This document shows, piece by piece, positions 8,249 through 15,465 of a stretch of 64,000 nt of DNA. The notes under the pieces were generated by a model, which saw only the letters and a program-made list of their open reading frames with translations, was not told where the DNA came from and did not search any database. How positions within the stretch are numbered: position 1 is the stretch's first letter; each line of letters opens with the position of its first letter. Position numbers and translations under genes: made by a program. The DNA comes from Comamonas sp. lk (GTDB lineage Bacteria > Pseudomonadota > Gammaproteobacteria > Burkholderiales > Burkholderiaceae_C), in NCBI GenBank assembly GCA_945865675.1, contig CAMBFO010000001.1:27379-91378 (forward strand). The letters run 5' to 3'.

Positions 8249-9054
8249 CTGCCGGTGTTGGATGCGCCTTCGGGCGCTGGCGGCTCTTCGGGTGCCTGGG
8301 TATGGCGGATGAAGATTTGGGCCGCAATAATGCCCAACTCGTAGAGCAGGCACATGGGGACCAGCAAGGCGATCATGGAGACCGGATCGGGCGGCGTCAC
8401 CAGGCCAGCCACCGCGGCCGCTGCAACAATGAAATAGCTGCGGAAATTACGCAGCTGCACGACCGTGACCACGCCCATACGCGCCAGAATCACCACCACA
8501 ATCGGCACCTCGAAGGCCACGCCAAAGGCGATGAACATGGTCACCACAAAGTCCAGGTAGGCCTCGATATCCGGGCTCACGGCGACCGACATAGGCGCCA
8601 TTTTTTGAATCGCCGGAAAGGCCTGGCCGAACACAAAAAAGTAGCAAAACGCAGCGCCGGTGTAAAAGAGCAAGGTGCTGGCGGCCACCAGCGGCATGAC
8701 CAGCTTTTTTTCATGCTTGTACAAACCCGGCGCCACAAAGGCCCACATCTGGTAAAAGATCCAGGGCAGCGCCAACGCGATCGAGGCCAGCACGGTCACT
8801 TTAATGGGCACCAAAAATGGCGACACCACACCCACCGCAATCATCTTGGAGCCTTCGGGCAAGGCCTTGACTAAGGGCATGGCCAAGTAGTCGTACAACT
8901 TGGACGGGCCGGGGAAAAAGGCCAGCACGGCAAATATCGCGGCGATGCCATAGACCGCGCGCAGCAAGCGATCGCGCAGCTCGAACAAATGCTGCACGAA
9001 AGGCTGCTCGGTGCCGGCCAGCTCGTCGTCAGGAGGCTTGTTATCGCTCATCAA
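8245..9054 (-). CDS. tatC: Sec-independent protein translocase TatC
   Basis: Polytopic receptor of the twin-arginine translocase that recognises the RR signal together with TatB. The 269-residue protein has six hydrophobic segments. It shows the conserved QHLFELRDRLLRAVYG start, the FVAPGLYKHEK loop and AFGVAFEVPIVVVIL. Acidic and Pro-rich residues form the tail. Its ATG overlaps the tatB stop by four bases, so translation is probably coupled. Several proteins in this window are likely Tat clients (Rieske protein and MsrP). Confidence 0.96.
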   Translation of the reverse strand: MMSDNKPPDDELAGTEQPFVQHLFELRDRLLRAVYGIAAIFAVLAFFPGPSKLYDYLAMPLVKALPEGSKMIAVGVVSPFLVPIKVTVLASIALALPWIFYQMWAFVAPGLYKHEKKLVMPLVAASTLLFYTGAAFCYFFVFGQAFPAIQKMAPMSVAVSPDIEAYLDFVVTMFIAFGVAFEVPIVVVILARMGVVTVVQLRNFRSYFIVAAAAVAGLVTPPDPVSMIALLVPMCLLYELGIIAAQIFIRHTQAPEEPPAPEGASNTGS

Positions 9055-9506
9055 AGGGCTTTAGGTGGCCGAAAGCGGGCCACACGCGCAGCACCGGAAA
9101 GCGCCCGTGTGCGCACACCGTTGCGCGCCTTGTACCAATTGGGGGTGGCGCCGATCTTGGCACGCCAGCGTTTTTTCACCGGACGGTAAAAGGAGTAATA
9201 AGGTACGGGTTCGCTATCGGCGTCCAGGGCAGTGGCCTGGGCAATGGTATTTTCGATAGCGGCAGTACTTTGGTCTAGGGAGCTTTGCACGGCCTGGGCT
9301 GCGTCTTGCAAGCTGGCCTGCGCCTTGCGCAACTCGTCCAGGTCCATGGAGCGGTTGACCTCCTCTTTGACATCGGCCACGTAGCGCCGCGCGCGACCCA
9401 GCATAGTTCCAAAGGTACGCGCCAGGCCGGGAAGTTTTTCCGGGCCAATGACGATCAAGGCAATGCCGCCGATGATGGCGATCTTGGTGACGCCAATATC
9501 AAACAC
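9051..9506 (-). CDS. tatB: Sec-independent protein translocase TatB
   Basis: Single-span TatB subunit. The N-terminus MFDIGVTKIAIIGGIALIVIGPEKLPGLAR is family-typical, with the GPEKLP hinge. It is followed by an amphipathic helix and a variable Ala/Gln-rich tail. At 151 residues it is within the usual range. The basic C-terminus (WRAKIGATPNWYKARNGVR) is seen in betaproteobacterial TatB proteins. It is the middle gene of tatABC, 44 bases after tatA. Confidence 0.95.
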   Translation of the reverse strand: MFDIGVTKIAIIGGIALIVIGPEKLPGLARTFGTMLGRARRYVADVKEEVNRSMDLDELRKAQASLQDAAQAVQSSLDQSTAAIENTIAQATALDADSEPVPYYSFYRPVKKRWRAKIGATPNWYKARNGVRTRALSGAARVARFRPPKAL

Positions 9507-9550
9507 TTAAATAAATCTCACACACAGGCGGCAGACCCACAGACCGGGGC

Positions 9551-9796
9551 TTAGTGCTTGGCCTTGGCTTCGACGTCGATCGCGTCTTTGTTGGCGGAGG
9601 GCGGGTTAGCAGCGACTTGCTGCGCTGGGGCAGCGGGCGCAGCTTCAGCCGGCTTGTCGCCGCTGTTACCCATGCCGTCTTTAAAACCTTTGACTGCGCC
9701 ACCCAGGTCCGAGCCTATGTTGCGCAGTTTTTTGGTACCGAAGATCACCACAATGATGACCAGAAAAATGATCAAGTGCGTTGTTGACAAACCCAT
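9551..9796 (-). CDS. tatA: Sec-independent protein translocase TatA
   Basis: Pore-forming Tat subunit of 81 residues. It has a transmembrane segment ([18 protein letters not shown]), then the [14 protein letters not shown] hinge and amphipathic helix with AVKGFKDGM, and an Ala/Pro-rich tail. AGGAGAACC lies just before the ATG at 9796. It follows the HIT gene by 64 bases in the same direction, so tatABC can be transcribed from the his direction. Confidence 0.95.
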   Translation of the reverse strand: MGLSTTHLIIFLVIIVVIFGTKKLRNIGSDLGGAVKGFKDGMGNSGDKPAEAAPAAPAQQVAANPPSANKDAIDVEAKAKH

Positions 9797-9860
9797 ACGG
9801 TTCTCCTAAGTGAGGGGGAATTCTAGTCGCGCAGGATATGCCCGCGCCGTTTGCGTGTTT

Positions 9861-10238
9861 TCAGCCCCGCAGCCAGGGCCTGGGGCCACCCATGACGTGG
9901 AAATGCAGGTGGCGCACCTCCTGCCCGCCCTGGGCGCCGGTATTGGTTACCAGGCGAAAGCCCCCGTCCGGATAAGGGTTGCAGCCTTCCTGTGAGGCCA
10001 GCACCGGCACCAGGGCCATCATACGGCCCATCAGCGCCGCGTCACCCGGCCCGACCTGCGCCATAGACGGGATATGCAGCTTGGGAATGATCAGAAAGTG
10101 CACCGGCGCCCAGGGGGCTATGTCGTGAAAGGCATAAAAATCATCGTCCTCATACACGGCGCGCGAGGGAATCTGCTTGGCGACGATTTTGCAAAACAGG
10201 CAGTTGGGGTCGTGGGCGGTGTGCGAATGGGTGGCCAT
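9861..10238 (-). CDS. HIT-family (HinT-like) nucleotide-binding protein
   Basis: Histidine-triad hydrolase of the HinT branch, acting on nucleotide phosphoramidates. The CLFCKIVAKQIPS N-terminus and the triad motif HLHFHVMGG (last residues 112-120) are clear. The length of 125 residues is typical. I use the ATG at 10238 (MATHSHT). The gene sits between hisE and tatA, a common arrangement in Burkholderiales, and is probably in the same transcript. Confidence 0.93.
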   Translation of the reverse strand: MATHSHTAHDPNCLFCKIVAKQIPSRAVYEDDDFYAFHDIAPWAPVHFLIIPKLHIPSMAQVGPGDAALMGRMMALVPVLASQEGCNPYPDGGFRLVTNTGAQGGQEVRHLHFHVMGGPRPWLRG

Positions 10239-10297
10239 GGCGGGGATGCAAAACAATGCGGTTGTTGGACCGCACTATATTAAATCAGGGCTTTAAG

Positions 10298-10684
10298 TCA
10301 GGGCTCTTGGGCTTCGCGTTGCAGGGCTTTGCGCAGGGCTTTTTCTTCGATACCGCTAATGCCTTCGCGCCGGCGCAGCTCGGCGATCACGTCCGACGGG
10401 TGTAAACCGTAATGGGCTAGCGCCACCAGGCAGTGGAACCACAGATCCGCCACCTCGCCCACCAGCTTGGTTTTGTCACCGCCGTGGTCCACGTCTTTGG
10501 CGGCCATCACTACTTCGGTGGCCTCCTCGCCAATTTTTTTCAAAAAAGCGTCTGGACCCTTATGAAAAAGGCGGGCGACGTAGCTGGTCTGCGGGTCGCC
10601 ACCGTGTGCGACTTTGCGGCTTTCGATGATGGCGGCTAATTGGGCCAGCGCGTCTTGTGAAATTTCTTTGTCCGAACTGTCCAT
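10298..10684 (-). CDS. hisE: Phosphoribosyl-ATP pyrophosphatase
   Basis: Second step of histidine synthesis, hydrolysing PR-ATP to PR-AMP. The all-alpha MazG-like fold is seen in [16 protein letters not shown] (metal-binding Glu residues) and [15 protein letters not shown]. Length is 128 residues. Its ATG immediately follows the hisI stop without a gap, so the two are separate but coupled genes, unlike the fused HisIE of enterobacteria. Confidence 0.95.
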   Translation of the reverse strand: MDSSDKEISQDALAQLAAIIESRKVAHGGDPQTSYVARLFHKGPDAFLKKIGEEATEVVMAAKDVDHGGDKTKLVGEVADLWFHCLVALAHYGLHPSDVIAELRRREGISGIEEKALRKALQREAQEP

Positions 10685-11083
10685 TTAATTGCCTTTGGGG
10701 TAAATCGTTGCAGGATCTTTGAGCACCGGTTCCACCGGCTGCCATTGCCCGTTTTGCAGCATGCTAAAAAAACAACTGTGGCGCCCGGTGTGGCAGGCAA
10801 TGCCAGGATCGTGGCCTTGTTGGGTGACAGTCAGCAGCACCACGTCAGCATCGCAATCTATACGAATCTCGTGCACCAACTGCACATGGCCGGATTCTTC
10901 GCCCTTGTGCCACAACTTGTTGCGCGAGCGGCTGAAATACACCGCACGGCCCAGCTCCACCGTTTTTTGCAGCGCCTGCCGGTTCATCCAGGCAAACATC
11001 AGAACGTCCTTGCTCCCCTGCTCCTGGGCAATAACAGGCACCAGGCCCTGGGCGTCCCATGTGATAGCGTCTAAATAAGTCAT
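10685..11083 (-). CDS. hisI: Phosphoribosyl-AMP cyclohydrolase
   Basis: Third step of histidine synthesis, opening the adenine ring of PR-AMP. Zinc-site features are present: DCDADVVLL and the [11 protein letters not shown] box. [12 protein letters not shown] and [16 protein letters not shown] are family-typical. Length is 132 residues. In related genomes hisI directly follows hisF; here it is separated from hisF by about 3.6 kb of accessory DNA, yet keeps direction and reading frame. Confidence 0.95.
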   Translation of the reverse strand: MTYLDAITWDAQGLVPVIAQEQGSKDVLMFAWMNRQALQKTVELGRAVYFSRSRNKLWHKGEESGHVQLVHEIRIDCDADVVLLTVTQQGHDPGIACHTGRHSCFFSMLQNGQWQPVEPVLKDPATIYPKGN

Positions 11084-11281
11084 AAGGGGGGATGTTAAGG
11101 GCTGTTGTTCATCGGCTGCAGGCCTAGGCCATGGCCCGCTTCACCGCATCAAGGTCTGGCAATCGAACCTGTAATGCCACACCAATCGGGCAGCATCGCA
11201 TTTGATTAGGCAGGTGGGAAATAGATGGGTTAAGCCCATTCATTGGCGCCTCGTACAGCAGCGCTAATTATTTCATTCGCG

Positions 11282-11734
11282 CTATTTCGACCTGCGCGAC
11301 GACCAGTGAATTGAACGGATAACCCAGCCAGTAGGGTTTCTTGTGAGGACCATTAGCTCGGCACCAACCAGATTTACCGCCTTGGACTCGTAGGTGCCTT
11401 GCGTTACGCTCGTTGAAATTGCCCAGGCAACATCTCCACTCAGGGTCACGTCAATTTTGCTCTGGCGGGTGGGCACGGCCTGCGCAAACTTGATATCCGC
11501 CTGGAGGTGGTGTTCAAGGTATTCTTTTCTGGATTCACGATCGCCGCTCTCGAGGATCACCGCATCCGGCGCAAGGAGCCTAGAAACCGCCTGCGTGTCT
11601 GCCGCCAAAAGCGCAGCATGGTAGTTGCGAACTACCGCCGCAACTGCTGTAGCCTCGGAATCCCCACTCTGCGCTTGCGCCAGACATGTTGATGTCAGAA
11701 AGAGAAGGGCCACGATGCGGGGGATGTGAATCAT
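11282..11734 (-). CDS. Exported DUF4440/SnoaL-like (NTF2-fold) protein
   Basis: A 150-residue protein with a signal peptide (IPRIVALLFLTSTCLAQAQS) and an NTF2-like cone fold. VVRNYHAALLAADTQAVSRLLAPDAVILESGD is followed by a repeated strand pattern ending in GWVIRSIHWSSR, as in DUF4440 proteins. The substrate is unknown; these folds occur in isomerases, hydrolases and binding proteins. No Cys or clear catalytic residue beyond the pocket His/Asp can be assigned. It is the cassette-like gene nearest hisI, with an attC-like site upstream at 11766-11895. Confidence 0.7.
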   Translation of the reverse strand: MIHIPRIVALLFLTSTCLAQAQSGDSEATAVAAVVRNYHAALLAADTQAVSRLLAPDAVILESGDRESRKEYLEHHLQADIKFAQAVPTRQSKIDVTLSGDVAWAISTSVTQGTYESKAVNLVGAELMVLTRNPTGWVIRSIHWSSRRSK

Positions 11735-11765
11735 TGACGTACTTCTAAAGGAATAGATCTCCGCA

Positions 11766-11895
11766 GCCTAATGTGGGACCTGGGAGGACTGGTTAATCCA
11801 CATTATGGGGTGGCACTGCAACGCGCTGACTAAAGCTGGAAGTGAGACGTGCCTGGTGACCTGCCCTTGGGCCTCTCCTCGACAAGGGGTTAGGC
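11766..11895 (-). other. attC-like recombination site A
   Basis: The plus strand reads GCCTAAT at 11766-11772 and GTTAGGC at 11889-11895, an inverted pair 130 bases apart, with shorter internal complementarity (GAGGA with TCCTC). On the coding strand GCCTAAC contains the TAA stop of the upstream acetyltransferase, a hallmark of integron cassettes. The other end is a one-base variant, ATTAGGC. Confidence 0.55.
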
Positions 11896-12423
11896 CGCAT
11901 TCGCCGCAGCCAGGGCTGGCTTGACCAGAACCAGTTCGTCAGGCTCGTCTCGATGCTGGGCTGCCTGTTCGTTGCTGGCTGGGACAAAGCCCAGCTTGCG
12001 CAACAGAGCCTCCGAACGATAGTTACGTGCCTTCAGAACCGCGATGAAGGTTGCGACACCGTACTGATCGCGAAGCTCTTGGAGCACCGCCCGAACGGCG
12101 CTGCTTCCGATGCCTTGGCGCCAGTATTGACTATGGAGTTCGTACGCGACGTAAGCAGAACCGTCTTGAAATACCGTGGCTTGCACGTAGCCGGCCAGCT
12201 TACCGACTGGAAGACGAATGACCCAGTTGAGCCACTGTTGCGTCCCGTCGCTTGAGCCCCGACTTTCAAGGCCTGCGAAGCGCTTCCTCAGCCACTCTTC
12301 GTCGATCGGTGGTGCGTTCTCGAACTCGTAGATGGCCGGATCGCTCAGCACGGTGAACATCTCCTGCGCGTGCGCAGCGAGTTGGGGTTCTAGGACAAAG
12401 GGCGGTGCGGCTAGGGTTCGCAT
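11890..12423 (-). CDS. GNAT-family N-acetyltransferase (RimJ/RimL-like)
   Basis: A 177-residue acetyl-CoA-dependent acetyltransferase. The central strands and cofactor loop appear as AYVAYELHSQYWRQGIGSSAVRAVL (Q/R-x-x-G-x-G/A motif at RQGIGSSA), followed by VLKARNYRSEALLRKLGFVP, the usual acceptor-side helix. The N-terminal LSDPAIYEFENAPP resembles RimJ/RimL-type enzymes that modify protein or small-molecule amines. The acceptor is unknown. The ATG at 12423 lies just inside the neighbouring attC-like end; the stop is within attC-like site A. No Shine-Dalgarno is obvious. Confidence 0.8.
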   Translation of the reverse strand: MRTLAAPPFVLEPQLAAHAQEMFTVLSDPAIYEFENAPPIDEEWLRKRFAGLESRGSSDGTQQWLNWVIRLPVGKLAGYVQATVFQDGSAYVAYELHSQYWRQGIGSSAVRAVLQELRDQYGVATFIAVLKARNYRSEALLRKLGFVPASNEQAAQHRDEPDELVLVKPALAAANAA

Positions 12424-12426
12424 AGG

Positions 12427-12573
12427 GCCTAAGTTTGAAGGTGAGGCGCCGAAGCCAGTTGGCCGCTCGGAGCTGAAAATATACAGGCAGCGTAGCGCGG
12501 CCAGTTGACGGCGGACCACTCAAGCGACCGGTCAGACCGCGGCCTGGATTGGCTTCTGTTTCGCAAACTAGGA
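12427..12573 (-). other. attC-like recombination site B
   Basis: The plus-strand arm GCCTAAGTTTGAAG (12427-12440) is matched by the inverted arm TTCGCAAACTAGGA (12560-12573), 147 bases end to end. On the coding strand the 3' arm reads CTTCAAACTTAGGC, close to the classic TCAAGCGTTAGGC end of attC sites. The 5' arm again contains the stop codon (TAG) of the upstream ORF. The cores are degenerate, so confidence is moderate. Confidence 0.45.
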
Positions 12574-12789
12574 ACTCGCCCTAAGCAAGCGGCGGTAAAC
12601 CGCAGGAGCAAGCCACCACGAGACGGGGCCAAGAAACCCGGCGGAGACCACTGCGGCGGCAATGAACGAATGGTTGAGGATGCCCGCAAGAACTATCAAG
12701 ATCAGGCCCTCGACGGCGGCACATACGCACACCGTTTGAAGCGCTGCAGTGAAGCGGGGATTTTGTTCAAAGTAAGTCATAGGCGGCAT
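12568..12789 (-). CDS. Small membrane protein, unknown
   Basis: A 73-residue ORF with two predicted membrane segments (ALQTVCVCAAVEGLILIVLAG and FIAAAVVSAGFLGPVSWWLAP) and a basic tail. I do not recognise a family. The start is uncertain: the ATG at 12789 lies inside the GTTATGC core of the next attC-like site, and a second ATG at 12780 follows it. The open frame extends upstream across the whole recombination site, which is probably fortuitous. It stops inside site B. It is best described as the single ORF of a gene cassette. Confidence 0.5.
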   Translation of the reverse strand: MPPMTYFEQNPRFTAALQTVCVCAAVEGLILIVLAGILNHSFIAAAVVSAGFLGPVSWWLAPAVYRRLLRASS

Positions 12790-12895
12790 AACGTCGTAGT
12801 TCCGACACGAGTGGCGACTGGGCGCGGAAGGCAAGAATGAAATGAAGGCTTGGAGCGGCCAGCCGTTGCAAGCCGGATCGAACGCGAGGTTATGC
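12786..12895 (-). other. attC-like recombination site C
   Basis: This is the clearest palindrome of the set. GCGGCATAAC (12783-12792) and GTTATGCCGC (12889-12898) are perfect 10-base inverted repeats bounding about 116 bases. Inner segments also match after a short spacer (GTCGTAGTTCC against CTCGCGTTCGATCC). This arrangement of outer core, spacer and inner box is that of attC sites with a GTTATGC core. Confidence 0.6.
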
Positions 12896-12949
12896 CGCAC
12901 GAGCGTAGTTCCAAGCTAAGAAGTCAAAACTAGCGGCAAGATACGCATA

Positions 12950-13120
12950 TCAGGCTCGGAACAGCGTACCAAAGACCGCAATGCCGATCGCTGTGACCCA
13001 GAACACAAGTTCGACGATCGATAGCTTCCAAATCGCCCGCAGTGACAAGAGGCGATTTGCAATCCTCTCTCTATGGGAGGCCTCGGGCTTGCAGGGCATG
13101 TCTGGCTCTTTGCTTTGCAT
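12950..13120 (-). CDS. Small single-span membrane protein, unknown (56 residues)
   Basis: A short ORF starting at the ATG at 13120 with a good ribosome site (AAAGGAG, five bases upstream). It has a basic soluble N-terminus (CKPEASHRERIANRLLSLR) and one C-terminal hydrophobic helix (LSIVELVFWVTAIGIAVFG). No family is recognised. The frame is open further upstream through site D, but the strong Shine-Dalgarno fixes the start. It is bracketed by attC-like sites C and D, so it is probably a cassette gene. Confidence 0.55.
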   Translation of the reverse strand: MQSKEPDMPCKPEASHRERIANRLLSLRAIWKLSIVELVFWVTAIGIAVFGTLFRA

Positions 13121-13160
13121 CAAAACTCCTTTGCCGAACCCGTACTTATTCTTTCTTGCC

Positions 13161-13311
13161 GCATAACGTTGAAACACGTGAATGATCTGCATTTTTTTCA
13201 GGCACAAATGCTCCACAAAACTCGGCACCCCTTATTTGCAGTCCACTCGTCCGTCTAACCAAGAGCGCGCTGCTTGATCGAGTGCTTAAGGTCACTGGGG
13301 AGCGCTTATGC
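13161..13311 (-). other. attC-like recombination site D
   Basis: Plus-strand GCATAAC (13161-13167, extended GCCGCATAA) pairs with CTTATGC (13305-13311, extended TTATGCGGT), 151 bases end to end. On the coding strand the downstream end reads CAACGTTATGCGGC, the same core and flank as site C. An internal GTTAGAC (RC of 13253-13259) also fits the GTTRRRY core and could mark a shorter or composite site. Confidence 0.5.
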
Positions 13312-13374
13312 GGTGGCAGGGTGGTACTGCTCCGCTGTAGGGCGTTTGCAAACAGGCTCATCGGAGAAATATCC

Positions 13375-13734
13375 TCATGGAATAGTGCTGCTTGTGCTGT
13401 GCAGCATCTTTAAACCAACGATTCCTGCAACGATGGCGAAGATACAAACAATACGACCTGCGGAAGCGGGCTCATTGAAAAAAACTATACCTAAAATGGC
13501 TGCGCCTACAGCACCGATTCCTGTCCACACCGCGTAAGCAGTGCCAAGCGGAAGCGACTGCATCGCCATTCCGAGTAGCCAGAAGCTCAACCATGCGGCA
13601 ATGAAGGTAATGCCAGTGTATAGATGTTTGGTATAGCCGTCCGAGGCCTTCATGCTACAGGACCAAACGACCTCCAATACTCCCGCTATAAGCAGAAGGA
13701 TCCAAGCGGTGGTTGCGGTAGAAATTGACAGCAT
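13375..13734 (-). CDS. SMR-family exporter, Gdx/SugE-like (guanidinium or quaternary ammonium)
   Basis: Small multidrug resistance protein of 119 residues with four membrane helices. The essential membrane Glu is in IAGVLEVVWS. The segment SLPLGTAYAVWTGIGAVGAAILGIVFFNE matches the Gdx (SugE) branch, known to export guanidinium in exchange for protons, better than the EmrE branch. I start at the ATG at 13734, preceded by GAAAGGAT; the GTG three codons upstream is too close to that site. It lies 66 bases after a GNAT gene without an attC-like site between them, so the two may form one cassette or a remnant. SMR genes are common integron cargo. Confidence 0.88.
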   Translation of the reverse strand: MLSISTATTAWILLLIAGVLEVVWSCSMKASDGYTKHLYTGITFIAAWLSFWLLGMAMQSLPLGTAYAVWTGIGAVGAAILGIVFFNEPASAGRIVCIFAIVAGIVGLKMLHSTSSTIP

Positions 13735-13800
13735 GGCAATCACATCCTTTCGTTGAGGAGAAGAAAAAGCTTTGCAGGGAGGCCCTATGCATAAATAAGG

Positions 13801-14358
13801 TCACGCGACGGGCCGTTGCCAAGGGGCACGCTCTTTGAACCCTGCCAAACGGAAAGCACTGACCATGGGGTGATTGTTCGTACCGGTATCGCAGAACAGC
13901 CTCCAGCAGTTTGCAAGTTGGCTGGTGCGGACGGCCTCTTCCAGTAGTTCTTGGCCGTAACCGCGGCCTCGATAGGCTGGTAGCAAGCCCATGTAGAAGA
14001 TCGTCGCTTCCGGACGTCCGTCCTTCCAGGTCTCGTCTCCCTTGAATAGTACCGACAGTACAAATCCAACCCTGTTACTTTCTGCGTCCTTGGCTACTTG
14101 CCACCAGCCAGGCGGCATGTCGAAATATTGCGGCGCCATGGTGATGAGTTCGCTTGCCGCTTGATTTTGCCCGTTTTGTGAAACCGCGTAAATATCTGAC
14201 TCATCCAAGGAACTTGCCATCGTCTGCGCCACGGCAAACGTCAGCCACTCGCCATCAGCTACCCCATAGCTCAGACGTGAGCTAGCCTTGGGCGCCGGAC
14301 ACCCCTCTTCCCAGACAAAGGGAGTTTTCCAGTAGTGACCAGACCGAAGATCTTCCAT
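13801..14358 (-). CDS. GNAT-family N-acetyltransferase
   Basis: A 185-residue acetyltransferase. The acetyl-CoA site is seen in ATIFYMGLLPAYRGRGYGQELL (R-G-R-G-Y-G loop), followed by FCDTGTNNHPMVSAFRLAGFKE. The N-terminal half (VADGEWLTFAVAQTMASSLDESD) is less conserved and gives no substrate hint. AAGG lies six bases before the ATG at 14358. It is the first accessory gene after hisF and is on the same strand. It is unrelated in sequence to the other GNAT at 11890. Confidence 0.82.
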   Translation of the reverse strand: MEDLRSGHYWKTPFVWEEGCPAPKASSRLSYGVADGEWLTFAVAQTMASSLDESDIYAVSQNGQNQAASELITMAPQYFDMPPGWWQVAKDAESNRVGFVLSVLFKGDETWKDGRPEATIFYMGLLPAYRGRGYGQELLEEAVRTSQLANCWRLFCDTGTNNHPMVSAFRLAGFKERAPWQRPVA

Positions 14359-14661
14359 GTGAGCCTTACATCAATATTTTTATAAAATGTACTATATACT
14401 GAAAATTAATAATAGTTTCTAATTAACTTTGCCCGGCGTATTGAAGCAGGCTGCTTGTGAGGCTTTTTTTCATCCCGGAAGTTCGCCCAGGTTGTGTCCC
14501 GCGTATGTTCACCTTGGTGACGCGAGCCACGTACATCGCGTGATGTTTTCGGCCTAGTTGCTTGAGTATGCTTACTTGAGCGGTTGATTTTTTAATCTTC
14601 GAACGTTTCGCAGCCCTGCCGCTTTAGGATTCGTTCGAACATAGGGCGAAAAGTTCGTTGA
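14359..14661. other. Non-coding stretch between hisF and the accessory genes
   Basis: About 300 bases without a credible gene. The part next to the GNAT start (14370-14425) is AT-rich and may hold that gene's promoter. A weak attC-like arm (GGCCTAGTTGCTTGAG, RC similar to CTCAAGC..TAGGCC) begins at 14551, but its partner near 14632 is poor. No integrase fragment or terminator is visible. Confidence 0.4.
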
Positions 14662-15462
14662 TTACAACCTAACCGGAATCCCCCGCTCCCGCATCCTCGC
14701 CTTCGCCTGCCCTACGGTGTACTCACCGTAGTGGAAGATGCTGGCGGCCAGGACGGCATCAGCACCGCCTTGTTGGATGCCGTCGGCCAGGTGGTCCAGG
14801 TTGCCCACACCGCCCGATGCGATGACGGGCACGGGTACAGCGTCGCTGACTGCGCGGGTCAGCGCCAGATCAAAGCCGCTTTTGGTGCCGTCGCGGTCCA
14901 TGCTGGTGAGCAATATTTCTCCCGCGCCGTAGTCCGCCATTTGCGTGGCCCAAGCCACCGCGTCCAGGCCCACGTTTTTGCGGCCGCCGTGGCTGTACAC
15001 GTCCCAGCCCGGGCCAATAGGTAAACCATTCGCGCCGATGCGTTGCTCGTCTTCTGCGCTGCGGCGTTTGGCGTCGATAGCCACCACGATGCATTGCGCG
15101 CCGTACTTGGCCGAGGCGTCGCGGATGACTTGCGGGTTGGCAATGGCCGCCGAGTTAAAGCTGGTTTTGTCGGCCCCGGCGTTGAGCAATCTGCGCACGT
15201 CTTCGACGGTGCGCACACCGCCGCCCACGGTGAGCGGGATGAACACCTGGCTGGCCACGGCTTCGATGATGTGCAAGATCACATCGCGCCCGTCGCTGGT
15301 GGCGGTGATGTCCAAGAAAGTCAGCTCATCCGCGCCTTGCTCGTTGTAGCGGGCCGCGATTTCTACCGGGTCTCCCGCGTCGCGCAGTTCGACAAAGTTC
15401 ACGCCCTTGACCACGCGGCCACCGGTCACATCCAGGCAAGGGATGATGCGTTTAGCCAGCAT
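14662..15462 (-). CDS. hisF: Imidazole glycerol phosphate synthase, cyclase subunit
   Basis: TIM-barrel cyclase of the HisH-HisF complex; it makes imidazole glycerol phosphate and AICAR. The start [23 protein letters not shown] holds the catalytic Asp, and [30 protein letters not shown] and VIASGGVG are typical. Length is 266 residues. It starts three bases after the mutarotase gene. It is the last his gene before the cassette region. Confidence 0.96.
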   Translation of the reverse strand: MLAKRIIPCLDVTGGRVVKGVNFVELRDAGDPVEIAARYNEQGADELTFLDITATSDGRDVILHIIEAVASQVFIPLTVGGGVRTVEDVRRLLNAGADKTSFNSAAIANPQVIRDASAKYGAQCIVVAIDAKRRSAEDEQRIGANGLPIGPGWDVYSHGGRKNVGLDAVAWATQMADYGAGEILLTSMDRDGTKSGFDLALTRAVSDAVPVPVIASGGVGNLDHLADGIQQGGADAVLAASIFHYGEYTVGQAKARMRERGIPVRL

Positions 15463-15465
15463 GCT

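Larger units (their letters stand above)
11084..14661 (-). mobile_element. Integron-like gene cassette array without integrase, interrupting the his operon
   Basis: Between hisF and hisI lie six small accessory ORFs, all on the minus strand, with 110-150 base imperfect palindromes between several of them. The palindromes begin and end with integron core-like sequences (GCCTAAC/GTTAGGC and GCATAAC/GTTATGC types). In one case the stop codon of the upstream gene is inside the core site, as in integron cassettes. The gene types (two GNAT acetyltransferases, an SMR exporter, a DUF4440 protein, tiny orphan ORFs) are typical cassette cargo. No tyrosine integrase is present in or near the segment, so it would be a CALIN-type cluster. 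The outer limits given are the flanking his genes; the true ends are not defined. Near the left end (11122-11211) and right end (14551-14640) only weak attC-like arms are seen. Confidence 0.6.

Noticed and set aside
11122-11211. GCCTAGG...ATTAGGC pair between the DUF4440 gene and hisI as a fifth attC
   Set aside because: Only the outer six bases pair and the inner arms do not match; mentioned as a weak edge but not listed as a site.
13744-13800. attC site between the GNAT at 13801 and the SMR gene
   Set aside because: The gap is only 66 bases and contains just a short GCATAA without an inverted partner.
14551-14640. GGCCTAG...TTTAGGA pair as an attC site next to hisF
   Set aside because: One arm looks good (CTCAAGC..TAGGCC on the minus strand) but the partner arm pairs poorly.
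14662-14675. GTTAGGT at the hisF stop as an integrase target
   Set aside because: It is part of normal hisF coding sequence and a single 7-base match is expected by chance.
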